Part shown: in pieces, positions 16,899 through 25,703 of the stretch
Numbering within the stretch: position 1 is the stretch's first letter
Layout: the number at the start of each line of letters is the position of its first letter
Assembly (NCBI GenBank): GCA_028712665.1
Contig: JAQTRC010000001.1
Span: forward strand, 83,415 to 147,414
Length of the DNA: 64,000 nucleotides
Direction: 5' to 3'
Source of the DNA: Desulfuromonadaceae bacterium
Lineage (GTDB): Bacteria; Desulfobacterota; Desulfuromonadia; Geobacterales; Pseudopelobacteraceae
Notes under the pieces: model-generated
The model's input: only the letters and a program-made list of their open reading frames with translations
Told to the model about the DNA's origin: nothing
The model's database searches: none
Position numbers and translations under genes: made by a program

Positions 16899-19030
16899 AG
16901 GAGTTCCAGTACGCCGAGTTTGCCAAACCGGCGGTCCAATTAATGGCTATTGAGGTTATCTCCGGTCTGCTGGCTACCTCGTCGCCCCAAGAACTTGGCC
17001 AATCCTTGACCGAACAGTTGCGAGAACTGACCGGTGCTCGTACGGTAATGATCCTTCTTCATATTGATACGTCCGGGAAACATGAACTGCTCGCCGTCAG
17101 TCCGTTACGGCGAAACAGATTATTTTCCAACTCTGAACTTGAAGTGTTCTGCCCGAAATGCTCTCCTGATGATCTGCCGTATTATCCTAAAGATTTGCCA
17201 ACGGATCATCCGTTAAGCGAACCCATCAGAAAAGCCGCAGTCAAATCAATAGCACGGTATCAGCTGCAGGCGGGAGGTGAACTGGTCGGATCACTGATCC
17301 TGCTGGACATACCCGATATTGACCGCATTGCGGAGGTGAACCAGATCATAACGCCTCTTTCGCCAATGATTGCGCTCGCCATGAGAAATGCTCTTGCCTA
17401 TCGCCAGATTGAGCAACAGGCGAGGGAACTGGAACAACGTGTTGCTGAGCGAACGGATGAACTCCGGGAGAAAAATTGCGAGTTGAGCAAAAGTGAGGAG
17501 CGGTTAGACCAGTTGGCCGAGCATAGCAGAACCATCTCATGGGAAGTGGACGCCCAGGGGCTCTACACTTATTTGAGCCATGTGTCTGAGGCCGTTATAG
17601 GGTACCATCCGGATGAAATAGTGTTTAAGAAACATTTCTACGACATTCATCCGGACGAAGGGCGTGAGCCGTTCAAAAAGGCGGCCTTTGAGGTATTCGA
17701 ACGGAAAGATGTCTTCCAGAACCTGGTCAACCCCATACAGACCAAAGATGGCAGTGTGGTTTGGGTTTCAACCAATGGTTTTCCAATGCTTAATGCCGAT
17801 GGAACCCTGCGCGGATACCGGGGCAGTGATGCGGACATAACCGAGCGCATACGCGCCGAGGAAGAAAAACAGGCGCTTGAACAGCAGTTCAATCAGACTC
17901 AGAAGCTTGAGAGCCTCGGCGTATTGGCAGGCGGTATCGCCCACGACTTTAACAATATTCTGGCGGTCATCATAGGGTATTGCTACATGGTGAAGATGGA
18001 TTATGAAGCAGCCAGGGACCATATACCGGAAATAGAAAAAGCAGCCGACCGTGCTGCGGCATTGTGCCGCCAGATGCTGGACTACGCCGGGAAAACGCAA
18101 ATGGTCATGTCGCCGATCAATCTCTGGATGCTGGTTGGAGAAATGATCAATATGTTGCAATCGACCCTTCCTCAGAATGCAGTGATCAGAACCGACCTTT
18201 CAACCGATATTCCCTGCATCAATTGTGATTCAAGCCAAATCAGGCAGATCGTCATGAATCTGATCATCAATGCATCGGAAGCAATCGGAGAGGCACAAGG
18301 TGAAATCCGTGTTTCGCTCGCAAAGACAGCGATTGTTGCCGGGCAATCGGAGAAGGATTATAACGGCCAGCCCATTTTACCGGGTAGTTATCTCTGTCTG
18401 GAAGTAACCGACAACGGCTGCGGCATGGATGAGGAGACAAAATGGCGAATCTTCGAGCCGTTTTTTACGACCAAATTCACCGGGCGCGGCCTCGGGATGT
18501 CGGCAGTGCTTGGTATAGTCAAGTCGCATGGTGGGGCTTTGCAGCTCTTCAGCCAGCCCGGTCAGGGGACAACCTTCAAAGTCTATCTCCCCGTTCAGAA
18601 AAGCGACATCGCCGAAGAATCACCAGAGCAGGTTTCTTCGGCGGTATGGAAGGGTAACGGCACGATACTGCTGGTAGAGGATGAACAACAGGTGGCATTA
18701 GTAGCTAAAACCATGCTGGAGGCGATGGGTTTCACTGCTATTGCAGCAGAAAACGGGAAGGAAGCGTTGGAGTTGTATCAGAAGCATGCCGCAGATATCG
18801 CTCTGGTTTTAACGGACTTGGGTATGCCGCTCATGGATGGTTATACGTTGTTCCATGAGCTGAAAAAGATCAAACCTGAACTTCCAATTATAATCTCCAG
18901 CGGTTTTGGAGATACGTCTGTTACTTCACGAATAGCACGTGAGGGTATAGCAGGATTAGCTACCAAACCGTACAGCTTTGATCAGCTGAGAGAGGTGCTG
19001 AAGTCTGTTGTGGAGGGAGCGCCAAAATAA
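16895..19030 (+). CDS. Hybrid sensor histidine kinase (GAF-like, PAS, HisKA, HATPase, REC)
   Basis: A 711-residue soluble hybrid kinase with no membrane segment. Order: GAF-like sensor domain (about 15-165, containing a CPKC pair), coiled coil (about 170-205, EQQARELEQRVAERTDEL), PAS (about 210-315), HisKA with phospho-acceptor in GGIAHDFNNILAVI (about 348), HATPase (NLIINASEAI, DNGCGM, GRGLGMSAV), and a receiver domain (about 590-708) with the acceptor Asp in LTDLGMPLMDG. The last gene of the corrinoid operon, coupled by a four-base overlap. The context suggests that it senses a methyl-donor or corrinoid state; the signal and output are not shown by the sequence. Confidence 0.88.
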   Translation: MKEFQYAEFAKPAVQLMAIEVISGLLATSSPQELGQSLTEQLRELTGARTVMILLHIDTSGKHELLAVSPLRRNRLFSNSELEVFCPKCSPDDLPYYPKDLPTDHPLSEPIRKAAVKSIARYQLQAGGELVGSLILLDIPDIDRIAEVNQIITPLSPMIALAMRNALAYRQIEQQARELEQRVAERTDELREKNCELSKSEERLDQLAEHSRTISWEVDAQGLYTYLSHVSEAVIGYHPDEIVFKKHFYDIHPDEGREPFKKAAFEVFERKDVFQNLVNPIQTKDGSVVWVSTNGFPMLNADGTLRGYRGSDADITERIRAEEEKQALEQQFNQTQKLESLGVLAGGIAHDFNNILAVIIGYCYMVKMDYEAARDHIPEIEKAADRAAALCRQMLDYAGKTQMVMSPINLWMLVGEMINMLQSTLPQNAVIRTDLSTDIPCINCDSSQIRQIVMNLIINASEAIGEAQGEIRVSLAKTAIVAGQSEKDYNGQPILPGSYLCLEVTDNGCGMDEETKWRIFEPFFTTKFTGRGLGMSAVLGIVKSHGGALQLFSQPGQGTTFKVYLPVQKSDIAEESPEQVSSAVWKGNGTILLVEDEQQVALVAKTMLEAMGFTAIAAENGKEALELYQKHAADIALVLTDLGMPLMDGYTLFHELKKIKPELPIIISSGFGDTSVTSRIAREGIAGLATKPYSFDQLREVLKSVVEGAPK

Positions 19031-19043
19031 ATATACCCTCCGC

Positions 19044-19071
19044 GCGATTCCCCTGTTTGCAGGAGAATCGC
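19044..19071. terminator. Hairpin between convergent genes
   Basis: GCGATTC (19044-19050) pairs with GAATCGC (19065-19071) and CCTG with CAGG inside, around a TTTG loop. It lies between the stops of the hybrid kinase (plus) and pepF (minus), so it can serve both strands. The T tract is weak. Confidence 0.5.
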
Positions 19072-19083
19072 CTGTTTCGGCTA

Positions 19084-20853
19084 TTATGCAATCTCCTTGA
19101 GCTCTTCAATCAATCCTCCAAGAAAATCATAACCTTTCTGCCAGAAATCAGCCGTGTTGATATCAATGCCCGCCAGACGCGCCGTATCGGCGGGAGAGAG
19201 TGAACCGCCGGACTCCAGTAACTCCCGGTAGCCAGGCTTGAAAGAATCCCCCTCCTGGCGGTACTTCTGGAAAAGCGCCAGAACCAGCAGCTCGGCGAAT
19301 GTATAGGAATAGCAGTAAAAGCGGCTGTGGATGAAGTGGCTGATGTAGCTCCAACCCCAACGATAAGCCGGAATCATCTCCACCGAATCTCCGAAGAGTT
19401 TGGAGTTCTCCTCCAGCCAGATTTCCGAAATACAGTCGTTGGATAAGAGGCCGCTTTTGCGCTCGTTATGCAGACGCAGCTCGAATCGGGTCAGCACTGT
19501 TTGTCGGAAGGTCGTGGCGATAATATCCTCAATCTTGGCGCACAACAGCGATTTTCTGACAATCGGATCAGTTTCGTTATCCAGCATGCGGCGGGTCAGC
19601 AGCATTTCGCCGAAGACCGATGCGGTCTCTGCCAGAGGCAGAGGGGCGTGGTAGTTAAGCATGGTCTGCTTCTGAGATAGTACAAAATGCAGCCCATGTC
19701 CTGTTTCGTGGGCGATTGTAGCAAGGTCGCGCAGGGTGCGGGTGTAGTTTAGAAGCAGGAATGGGGGGACTTCGGGAGATATCCCCATGGCAAAGGCGCC
19801 TCCGGATTTGCCGGTACGTGGAAGTACATCGACTCTGCGATCACTGAAAAACGCATCCACAATGCGGCCAAACTCAGGATCGTAGTCGTTGTAGGAATCG
19901 ACCACCAATGCGCAGGCCTCGTTGAAATCATACGCTCTTTCCACCTCGGCCACCGGGGCGTAAACATCGCAATTCCGAAGCTTATCCATGCCGAGCATTC
20001 CTGCTTTAAGCCGGAAATAATCACGGGCAAGGCCGTAATTGGCCTCAGTAACGGACATCAGATGCTCGACAGCTTCGTCCGGGATCTCATTGCCGATGTT
20101 AGTCGGCTGAATTGCTGATGAATAGCTGCGGAGTTCCATATCCTGGCCATGATCGAGGGCCATATTGTTGAAAACCGCATTGTAGACTATGCCATTCTCG
20201 CCATGCTTCTCCAGGAAAAGCGTCATGGCACGGAAGCGGATATCGGCGGATGTGTGGTGCAGAAGCGAAAGGAGTTCTTCGCCGGTGAACTCCTTCATCG
20301 AGCCATCCATCTCCATTGTGTAGCAAAATGATGCTGAAAGTTCGTCAAACAGCTTGGTAAAGGCGCGTATACCGGTCAGCTCCTTGCGGGTCAGAAGGCG
20401 CTCTTCGTTCTCTTTAAGCGTATGCGGGCGGAATTTTCGGATTCCCTTCAGGAAATGTACGTAGCAGGCGGCTTCCGGCATCCGGCAAAAAGAATCGAAA
20501 CGATCGTCATCCAAATCCATCAAATCCAAATCGAAAAACAGCAGTTGCTGTGAAAGGCTGCTCCCCAACTCGGAGCAGCGCTGGTTGAGCGCCCTGTAGA
20601 TCGGATTGGCGGAATCGGCGGCAAAGAGCAGGTGGGCGTAGCAGAACGGCTTTGACATGCGATTCTGCAACGCCTCGTATTCATGGAGCGCTGCAAGAAG
20701 AGCTCTGTCGTCCAGGTTTGCCACTTTCTCAAAGTAGCTCCTCCGAAAGGCGGAAACCAGCTTTTCAAAAGAGGCGAGTTCTTCTTCCAACTCGGGAGAA
20801 TCAGGGGCAGGGTAGAGCAGGGCGGTATTCCAGGTCAGGTCGGTCCGGGGCAT
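19084..20853 (-). CDS. pepF: Oligoendopeptidase F (M3 family)
   Basis: A 589-residue zinc metallopeptidase of family M3B, cytoplasmic, which trims oligopeptides. The zinc motif HETGH is at about 382-386 and the third ligand lies in LAETASVFGEMLL (about 405-417). The N-terminal helical lid and the length match PepF/PZ-peptidase proteins. There is no signal peptide. It is transcribed alone, divergently from a LysR-type regulator 135 bases away. Confidence 0.92.
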   Translation of the reverse strand: MPRTDLTWNTALLYPAPDSPELEEELASFEKLVSAFRRSYFEKVANLDDRALLAALHEYEALQNRMSKPFCYAHLLFAADSANPIYRALNQRCSELGSSLSQQLLFFDLDLMDLDDDRFDSFCRMPEAACYVHFLKGIRKFRPHTLKENEERLLTRKELTGIRAFTKLFDELSASFCYTMEMDGSMKEFTGEELLSLLHHTSADIRFRAMTLFLEKHGENGIVYNAVFNNMALDHGQDMELRSYSSAIQPTNIGNEIPDEAVEHLMSVTEANYGLARDYFRLKAGMLGMDKLRNCDVYAPVAEVERAYDFNEACALVVDSYNDYDPEFGRIVDAFFSDRRVDVLPRTGKSGGAFAMGISPEVPPFLLLNYTRTLRDLATIAHETGHGLHFVLSQKQTMLNYHAPLPLAETASVFGEMLLTRRMLDNETDPIVRKSLLCAKIEDIIATTFRQTVLTRFELRLHNERKSGLLSNDCISEIWLEENSKLFGDSVEMIPAYRWGWSYISHFIHSRFYCYSYTFAELLVLALFQKYRQEGDSFKPGYRELLESGGSLSPADTARLAGIDINTADFWQKGYDFLGGLIEELKEIA

Positions 20854-20953
20854 TTATCTTCTCCGTTACAAATAATGGGAATTTATTATCGCCGCGAGTA
20901 TATATGTTTTTTATGTTGTAAGGCAAAATGATAATTGTGTATATTGCCGATGC

Positions 20954-20968
20954 TAATTATCGTAATTA
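20954..20968. promoter_or_regulatory. Palindromic operator candidate in the pepF-lysR intergenic region
   Basis: TAATTA-TCG-TAATTA is a perfect palindrome with a three-base centre, 19 bases before the LysR ATG. LysR proteins bind dyads of this size (T-N11-A class), usually in their own divergent promoter. The flanking DNA is AT-rich and contains further near-repeats (ATAATT, AATTAT). Confidence 0.4.
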
Positions 20969-20987
20969 TGAATAGGAATGATAAATC

Positions 20988-21893
20988 ATGACGTTGAAAC
21001 AGCTGGAAGTGTTTGTGGCGATAGCCGAAACACATAGTTTTTCAAAGGGCGGAGAAAAAACCTGCATCACTCAATCAACTGCCAGCCAGCATATACAAGG
21101 GTTGGAGGATGAGCTTGGAGTCCGTCTTTTTGATCGCGGCAGGGGAGGGGCGCTCCTTACCGAAGCCGGAAAGCTCTTTTTGGGACGAGCCCGCAAAATT
21201 CTGGCCGATTGCGACGACTCCCGTTCGGCCATACGCAGATTCCTCGGAATGGAGGACGTGGTGTTGCGGGTCGGGGCCAGCAATATACCTGCCACTTGGC
21301 TTATTCCGGCTGTGCTGGGGCAATTTCTTAAACAATGCCGGAGGGTCCGTCTGGAGGTGACTCAGGGAGACAGCCGCTCGGTGATCAAGCAACTCGTGAA
21401 TGAAGAGATAGAACTTGGATTCACCGGAGGCCGGTTTGATGACGATAGGATCGAATTTGAGGCCATGGGGCATGATAATATCGTCTGTGCAGTTTCTTCA
21501 GAGTTTGCCACTGTGAGCAAACAGAGCCTTAGTCAGGCTGAGTTGTGCAAAATACCGCTGGTGGTCCGTGAGGATGGCTCAGGAACGCAGATGGCTGTCT
21601 ACGAGGCATTGGCAGGCACATGGATAAGCAAAGATGCACTCAATATTGTTGCAGTATTAGGCAGTACCGAAGCGATCCGGCGGGCTCTCTTGAATGGTAC
21701 CGGGTATGCCTTCGTTTCCAGCATGTCCGTCTCGGATGAGCTTCTTGATGGTCAATTGACTACTGTAAGGATCCCAGGGTTAAATATAAAAAGAAAATTT
21801 TATGCCGCCCGGCGCGAGGGGCGGGAACTCTCTCCTGCGGCTTCCGCGTTTCTGGCTTTGATGACTTCCCGTTGGCAGAACGATTTAAACTGA
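20988..21893 (+). CDS. LysR-family transcriptional regulator
   Basis: A 301-residue LysR protein: N-terminal winged helix (about 1-60, MTLKQLEVFVAIAE, ITQSTASQHIQGLE, FDRG), a linker helix, and a periplasmic-binding-like effector domain (about 90-295). The overall pattern recalls CysB/CysL-like and YeiE-like regulators found in anaerobic deltaproteobacteria, but the effector cannot be named. It is divergent from pepF, with a palindrome between them. A small membrane-protein gene follows 16 bases downstream. Confidence 0.88.
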   Translation: MTLKQLEVFVAIAETHSFSKGGEKTCITQSTASQHIQGLEDELGVRLFDRGRGGALLTEAGKLFLGRARKILADCDDSRSAIRRFLGMEDVVLRVGASNIPATWLIPAVLGQFLKQCRRVRLEVTQGDSRSVIKQLVNEEIELGFTGGRFDDDRIEFEAMGHDNIVCAVSSEFATVSKQSLSQAELCKIPLVVREDGSGTQMAVYEALAGTWISKDALNIVAVLGSTEAIRRALLNGTGYAFVSSMSVSDELLDGQLTTVRIPGLNIKRKFYAARREGRELSPAASAFLALMTSRWQNDLN

Positions 21894-21909
21894 TATATCC
21901 GGAGTGACA

Positions 21910-22095
21910 ATGGACGAAAAGATATTCCTGCTCTTGTGGTTCGGTCTGCCGGGTGCAGCTGGTTTATACCTTGCGAAGCGCCGCGGTAAAAATCCTCTGC
22001 TTTGGGGGGTTATGTCCGCACTGTTCCCATTCTTCCTGTTTGTGCTCTATTATCAGTACAAACCCATGAAGAAAGATTCGCCGCCGCCTACTTGA
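21910..22095 (+). CDS. Small two-helix membrane protein, function unknown
   Basis: A 61-residue hydrophobic protein with two predicted membrane helices (about 4-20 and 29-47), separated by a basic AKRRGKNP loop and ending in a charged tail rich in K and P. Not recognised as a named family. The ATG at 21910 is preceded by GGAG at a five-base spacing; an in-frame GTG at 21904 overlaps that site and is unlikely. It lies directly behind the LysR gene, and its 3' end overlaps the end of the convergent GAF-ATPase gene by eight bases. Confidence 0.6.
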   Translation: MDEKIFLLLWFGLPGAAGLYLAKRRGKNPLLWGVMSALFPFFLFVLYYQYKPMKKDSPPPT

Positions 22096-24388
22096 TGCAG
22101 ACCTTGCGCACCTCTTTCAGGTCTGTCAGTCCCTGAAAGCATTTCAGAATGCCGTCCTGTTTCAATGTGGTCATCCCATCCTCGATTGCCTGTTTCCGTA
22201 TGTATTCAATTTCCGATTTTCTCTTGACCAACGCTTTGATGGGGTCAGTTCCTTCAAGAAGTTCATGAAGACCAAGACGCCCCTTGTAACCTGAATCTCC
22301 GCACTTGGGACAGCCAACAGCCTTGAACAGCTTTATCTCTGAGGGGTTTATGCCTGTCTTAGCAAATTCATCTTTGCCATATTCGAGGATAATTTCTTCG
22401 ATTTCAGTTTTTGTCGGAGTATATTCCTGCTTGCAGGCGCATAGCCGCCGAGCCAGGCGCTGTGCAAGGATGCAGAGGATGGCGTCAGAAAAACTGAATG
22501 GATCAAGCTCCATGTCAAGAAGACGGGTAATGGTCTCCGGAGCCGAGTTGGTATGCAGGGTTGAGAAAACCAGGTGACCGGTCAGAGAACATTCAACCCC
22601 GATTTCAGCGGTTTCCTGGTCACGCATCTCACCTACCATTATAACGTCCGGGTCTGCCCGGAGGAATGAGCGCAGGGCGGCAGCAAAGGTAAAGCCGATT
22701 TTGGGGTGCACCTGGACCTGTCGCAGGCCACGCTGGGTAATTTCGACAGGGTCTTCCGCCGTCCAGATTTTGGTGTCAACTGTGTTGATGACGGAGATGG
22801 CAGAATGGAGTGTTGTTGTTTTTCCGGAACCGGTCGGACCCACAACCAGTACCAGGCCGTATGGTTGCCTGACGCAAGCGTCAAGAACCCTTGAGTTGCG
22901 CTCGGTCAGACCGAGCTTGTCGTAGGGGATCGGCTCGCCCGATGCAAGAACGCGCATGACCACATCTTCGAGTTGACCGGCGGTCGGGACCGTAGCAACG
23001 CGGAGTTCCACATTGAGCGGACCGAATTTCTTGAAGTCGATCTTGCCGTCCTGAGGTTTGCGGCGCTCTGAAATATCCAGGTTGCACATGATCTTTATAC
23101 GGGACGGAATGGCATATTTGTATTTGTAGGGGATCTTCTGGTAAACCTTGCAGCGGCCGTCGATCCTCATCCGTACCTGTACATCTTCCTTGCCCGGAAA
23201 GGGTTCGATGTGGATATCGGATACCTTGTTATTGACGGCATCAATGATAATCTTGTTTACCAACTGTACTATCACGCTGTCCTGTTCGGAGACCTTCTGA
23301 GACTCGGATTCAATTTCAGGATCGTCGCTGGAATCAAGCTTATTGATGATGTCATCAATGCTGCTGTTTGATCCGCTTGATGAACTATAGTTGTAGAACA
23401 GGTTGATATAGCTCAGAATATCTTCGCGAAACGCTCCGATATAGCTGATCCGTTTGTATTCAGGATAGACGAACTTCAGCATGTCCTGGCGCCCCAGGTC
23501 GGACGGGTCGTCGATTATAATATGAAGAATGCCGTTCTCAATTTTGAAAGGTACCCACCACTCCTTATTCAAACGCTCCGGGCGCACACGTTTGAGCAAG
23601 TCGTCCTCAAGCGACTGAGCCGTGGGGTCGTAACCGATAAATTCGGTGCCGAAATAGAAAGAGAGGTTTTTGGCCATATCCTCTCTGGTGATGCCGAATT
23701 CACGCATCAATACGTTATCCATTCCTATCTTCGACACGTCCGGATGGGCGGCGGCCTTCTCAAGAATCTTGTCGTCCAACAGATTCTTGTCCAGCAGAAA
23801 ATTGTAACGGGCCCTGTGGCGGATTACTTTGGTGGTAACAGAAAGACGATAAATATTGTGGATGGCAATTGAAAGAGACGTTGACAATTCGACTGCATAG
23901 CTGATGTCTGTGTCGTCATAGGGAATGTCGCCTTTTTTGTTTATGACCTGAATGACACCGATCAAGGTGTTCTGGAATTTCATCGGCACACACAACACCT
24001 GTTTGGTGACATAGCCGGTCTTTTTGTCCCAGCTTTCGTCAAACTTGAGATTGCTGCCGATCATTTTCAGCTCATGATGATCGTAGGCGTTTTTAATATT
24101 GATGATGGTGCCGGTTATGGCACAGTACCCGGAAAGGCTGGTATCGCTGATAGGAACAACGATCTGTTGAACCTCGGCTCCACTTTTAACCTTCGAAATC
24201 AGCAGATTTCGTTTGGCATCCGCCAGATAAATGGTTATGCGGTCGGCAGAGAACAGCCCTGCTATACTGTCCTTGATATGAATCAGAATGGTGTTCAGAT
24301 TGTCGGCGGAATGGATTTCGTTTATCTTGTCCATCAACCGCTTCCGGTATTCCAGTTGATGCCGTAGGGCTTCAGTTTGCTCTTGCAT
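22088..24388 (-). CDS. GAF-domain PilB/GspE-family ATPase
   Basis: A 766-residue fusion. The first ~190 residues form a GAF domain (NTILIHIKDSIAGLFSADRI, DTSLSGYCAITG) preceded by a short coiled coil; then an MshEN-like N2 domain (about 205-330) and a complete secretion ATPase core with Walker A GPTGSGKTTT (from about 517), TAEDPVEI, VIMVGEMRDQE and FSTLHTNS. The zinc loop is altered: the first pair reads LCACK (CxC) where PilB has CxxC, and the second is CPKCGDSGYKGRLG. The GAF part suggests that a small ligand controls the motor. No pilin, platform or secretin gene is adjacent. A second paralogue of pilB in the same window. Confidence 0.88.
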   Translation of the reverse strand: MQEQTEALRHQLEYRKRLMDKINEIHSADNLNTILIHIKDSIAGLFSADRITIYLADAKRNLLISKVKSGAEVQQIVVPISDTSLSGYCAITGTIINIKNAYDHHELKMIGSNLKFDESWDKKTGYVTKQVLCVPMKFQNTLIGVIQVINKKGDIPYDDTDISYAVELSTSLSIAIHNIYRLSVTTKVIRHRARYNFLLDKNLLDDKILEKAAAHPDVSKIGMDNVLMREFGITREDMAKNLSFYFGTEFIGYDPTAQSLEDDLLKRVRPERLNKEWWVPFKIENGILHIIIDDPSDLGRQDMLKFVYPEYKRISYIGAFREDILSYINLFYNYSSSSGSNSSIDDIINKLDSSDDPEIESESQKVSEQDSVIVQLVNKIIIDAVNNKVSDIHIEPFPGKEDVQVRMRIDGRCKVYQKIPYKYKYAIPSRIKIMCNLDISERRKPQDGKIDFKKFGPLNVELRVATVPTAGQLEDVVMRVLASGEPIPYDKLGLTERNSRVLDACVRQPYGLVLVVGPTGSGKTTTLHSAISVINTVDTKIWTAEDPVEITQRGLRQVQVHPKIGFTFAAALRSFLRADPDVIMVGEMRDQETAEIGVECSLTGHLVFSTLHTNSAPETITRLLDMELDPFSFSDAILCILAQRLARRLCACKQEYTPTKTEIEEIILEYGKDEFAKTGINPSEIKLFKAVGCPKCGDSGYKGRLGLHELLEGTDPIKALVKRKSEIEYIRKQAIEDGMTTLKQDGILKCFQGLTDLKEVRKVCIK

Positions 24389-24530
24389 GGCGCCATCCAG
24401 TCTTTAGTAGGTAGTTTACGATCCGGAAACCATACTTCAAACATGTTTGTCTTGATATGAGAGTTGATTGCATAAAAATTAATGGCCCCTAGAGTAGCAG
24501 ATTTACTGTATATCTCAAGTGATATTCCAT

Positions 24531-24558
24531 TTGATTTTTACTCAATTACTGATAAAAT
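24531..24558 (+). promoter_or_regulatory. Candidate promoter of the FecR-domain gene
   Basis: TTGATT (24531-24536) and TAAAAT (24553-24558) lie 16 bases apart, followed by a strong GAGGAGGA ribosome site and the ATG at 24600. The rest of the 211-base divergent gap is AT-rich without another recognised motif. Confidence 0.4.
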
Positions 24559-24599
24559 TGGCGAAACTTACATCCTAGGCAATTTGAGGAGGATTTTTT

Positions 24600-25643
24600 A
24601 TGAAACTATTCATGATTACCATGCTGATATCGTTCATAATGCCGTCTATCTCCCTGGCTGCCCAAGTGGGAAAAATTACCGGGTTGAAAGGGGCGACACA
24701 ATTCAGGGCGGTGAACAATATACCTTATTCTCCTTTGAATAAAGGCGATTTAATCAGCGAAGGGAACTGGATCAAGACCGGTCCCGACGGATGGGTGGAG
24801 CTTACTCTTGTCGATAATAGTAAATTTACGCTGGCCAACAACACCGAATTCGCGGTCACAAGTTTTCTGTTGACAAAGAAAAAACGTGAAGGCTCATTTA
24901 ATCTGGCTGAAGGGAAGTTGAGGGCATCGGTAGTCAAGCTGGCAGGACGGCAGAGCGGCATGACTGTCAAGAGCGGCACTGCCGTGGCAGGGATCAAGGG
25001 GACCGAATTCCTGATGATGACCCAGGGACCTGCCAACGTATTTTTCGGCAATGAGGGGACAGTCGCTGTTTCCGGAGATGGCAAGGGGCAACAACAGCCG
25101 CTGACAGCCGGCACCATGACCCAGAACACCAGAGGAATCACACCGGTAGAGCCTCTCAAAATCGAACCCGGCACACCGATCGCCGAGGCTAAGGGCATAT
25201 TTGACACGATTACCGCTGCAATGCCGCCGGCCGAATGGACCGATTCCGGAAGGATTCCGGATATAATTGCCCGATGGAATATCAATCATGGCCATTACCT
25301 GGCTGATTCCGGCAAGTACAACGATGCGCTGCAAGTTTTCCAGATCGCTCTCGACCTCACAAAAATCTCCGAAATACGGGCCGATTCTCTAATGGAGCGC
25401 GGAGCGGTCTATGCGCGCTTCTTAAGAAATCCGGAGTTGGCCCTGGCCGAGTATCTGCTGGTAATGGAAGAATATCCCAAGCTGCCGCAAGCCGAGACTG
25501 CGCTCTTCAGCGCAGCCCAGACTCTGGCGGAACTGGGCTACACCGATCAGGCCAGGATCCGTTTTGAACAGTACCTGAGAGATTACCCGGCCGGAAAGCA
25601 TAAGGGCAATGTTGAGACGCTGCTACGAAATCTTGTCAAGTAA
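24600..25643 (+). CDS. Secreted FecR-domain protein with TPR-like repeats
   Basis: A 347-residue exported protein. A Sec signal peptide is visible (MKLFMITMLISF to SLAAQ, cleavage near residue 21). Residues about 22-150 form a FecR domain (GDLISEGNWIKTGPDGWVEL, SGTAVAGIKGTEFLM). The C-terminal third carries tetratricopeptide-like helices (LADSGKYNDALQVFQIAL, AETALFSAAQTLAELGY). FecR-TPR proteins are thought to sit in the periplasm or outer membrane as sensor or scaffold parts and often neighbour CHASE2 adenylate cyclases, as here. A strong GAGGAGGA site lies before the ATG. Confidence 0.83.
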   Translation: MKLFMITMLISFIMPSISLAAQVGKITGLKGATQFRAVNNIPYSPLNKGDLISEGNWIKTGPDGWVELTLVDNSKFTLANNTEFAVTSFLLTKKKREGSFNLAEGKLRASVVKLAGRQSGMTVKSGTAVAGIKGTEFLMMTQGPANVFFGNEGTVAVSGDGKGQQQPLTAGTMTQNTRGITPVEPLKIEPGTPIAEAKGIFDTITAAMPPAEWTDSGRIPDIIARWNINHGHYLADSGKYNDALQVFQIALDLTKISEIRADSLMERGAVYARFLRNPELALAEYLLVMEEYPKLPQAETALFSAAQTLAELGYTDQARIRFEQYLRDYPAGKHKGNVETLLRNLVK

Positions 25644-25656
25644 TCTTTAAATTTCA

Positions 25657-25679
25657 GGGGGCGTCGCGCCCCCTTTTTT
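25657..25679 (+). terminator. Rho-independent terminator or attenuator
   Basis: GGGGGCG (25657-25663), a TCG loop and CGCCCCC (25667-25673) form a seven-pair GC stem followed by six T residues. It lies between the FecR gene and the cyclase only 61 bases apart, so it may partly terminate and set their ratio. Confidence 0.85.
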
Positions 25680-25703
25680 ATTGCCTGCCTGGAGGGATAG
25701 CTC

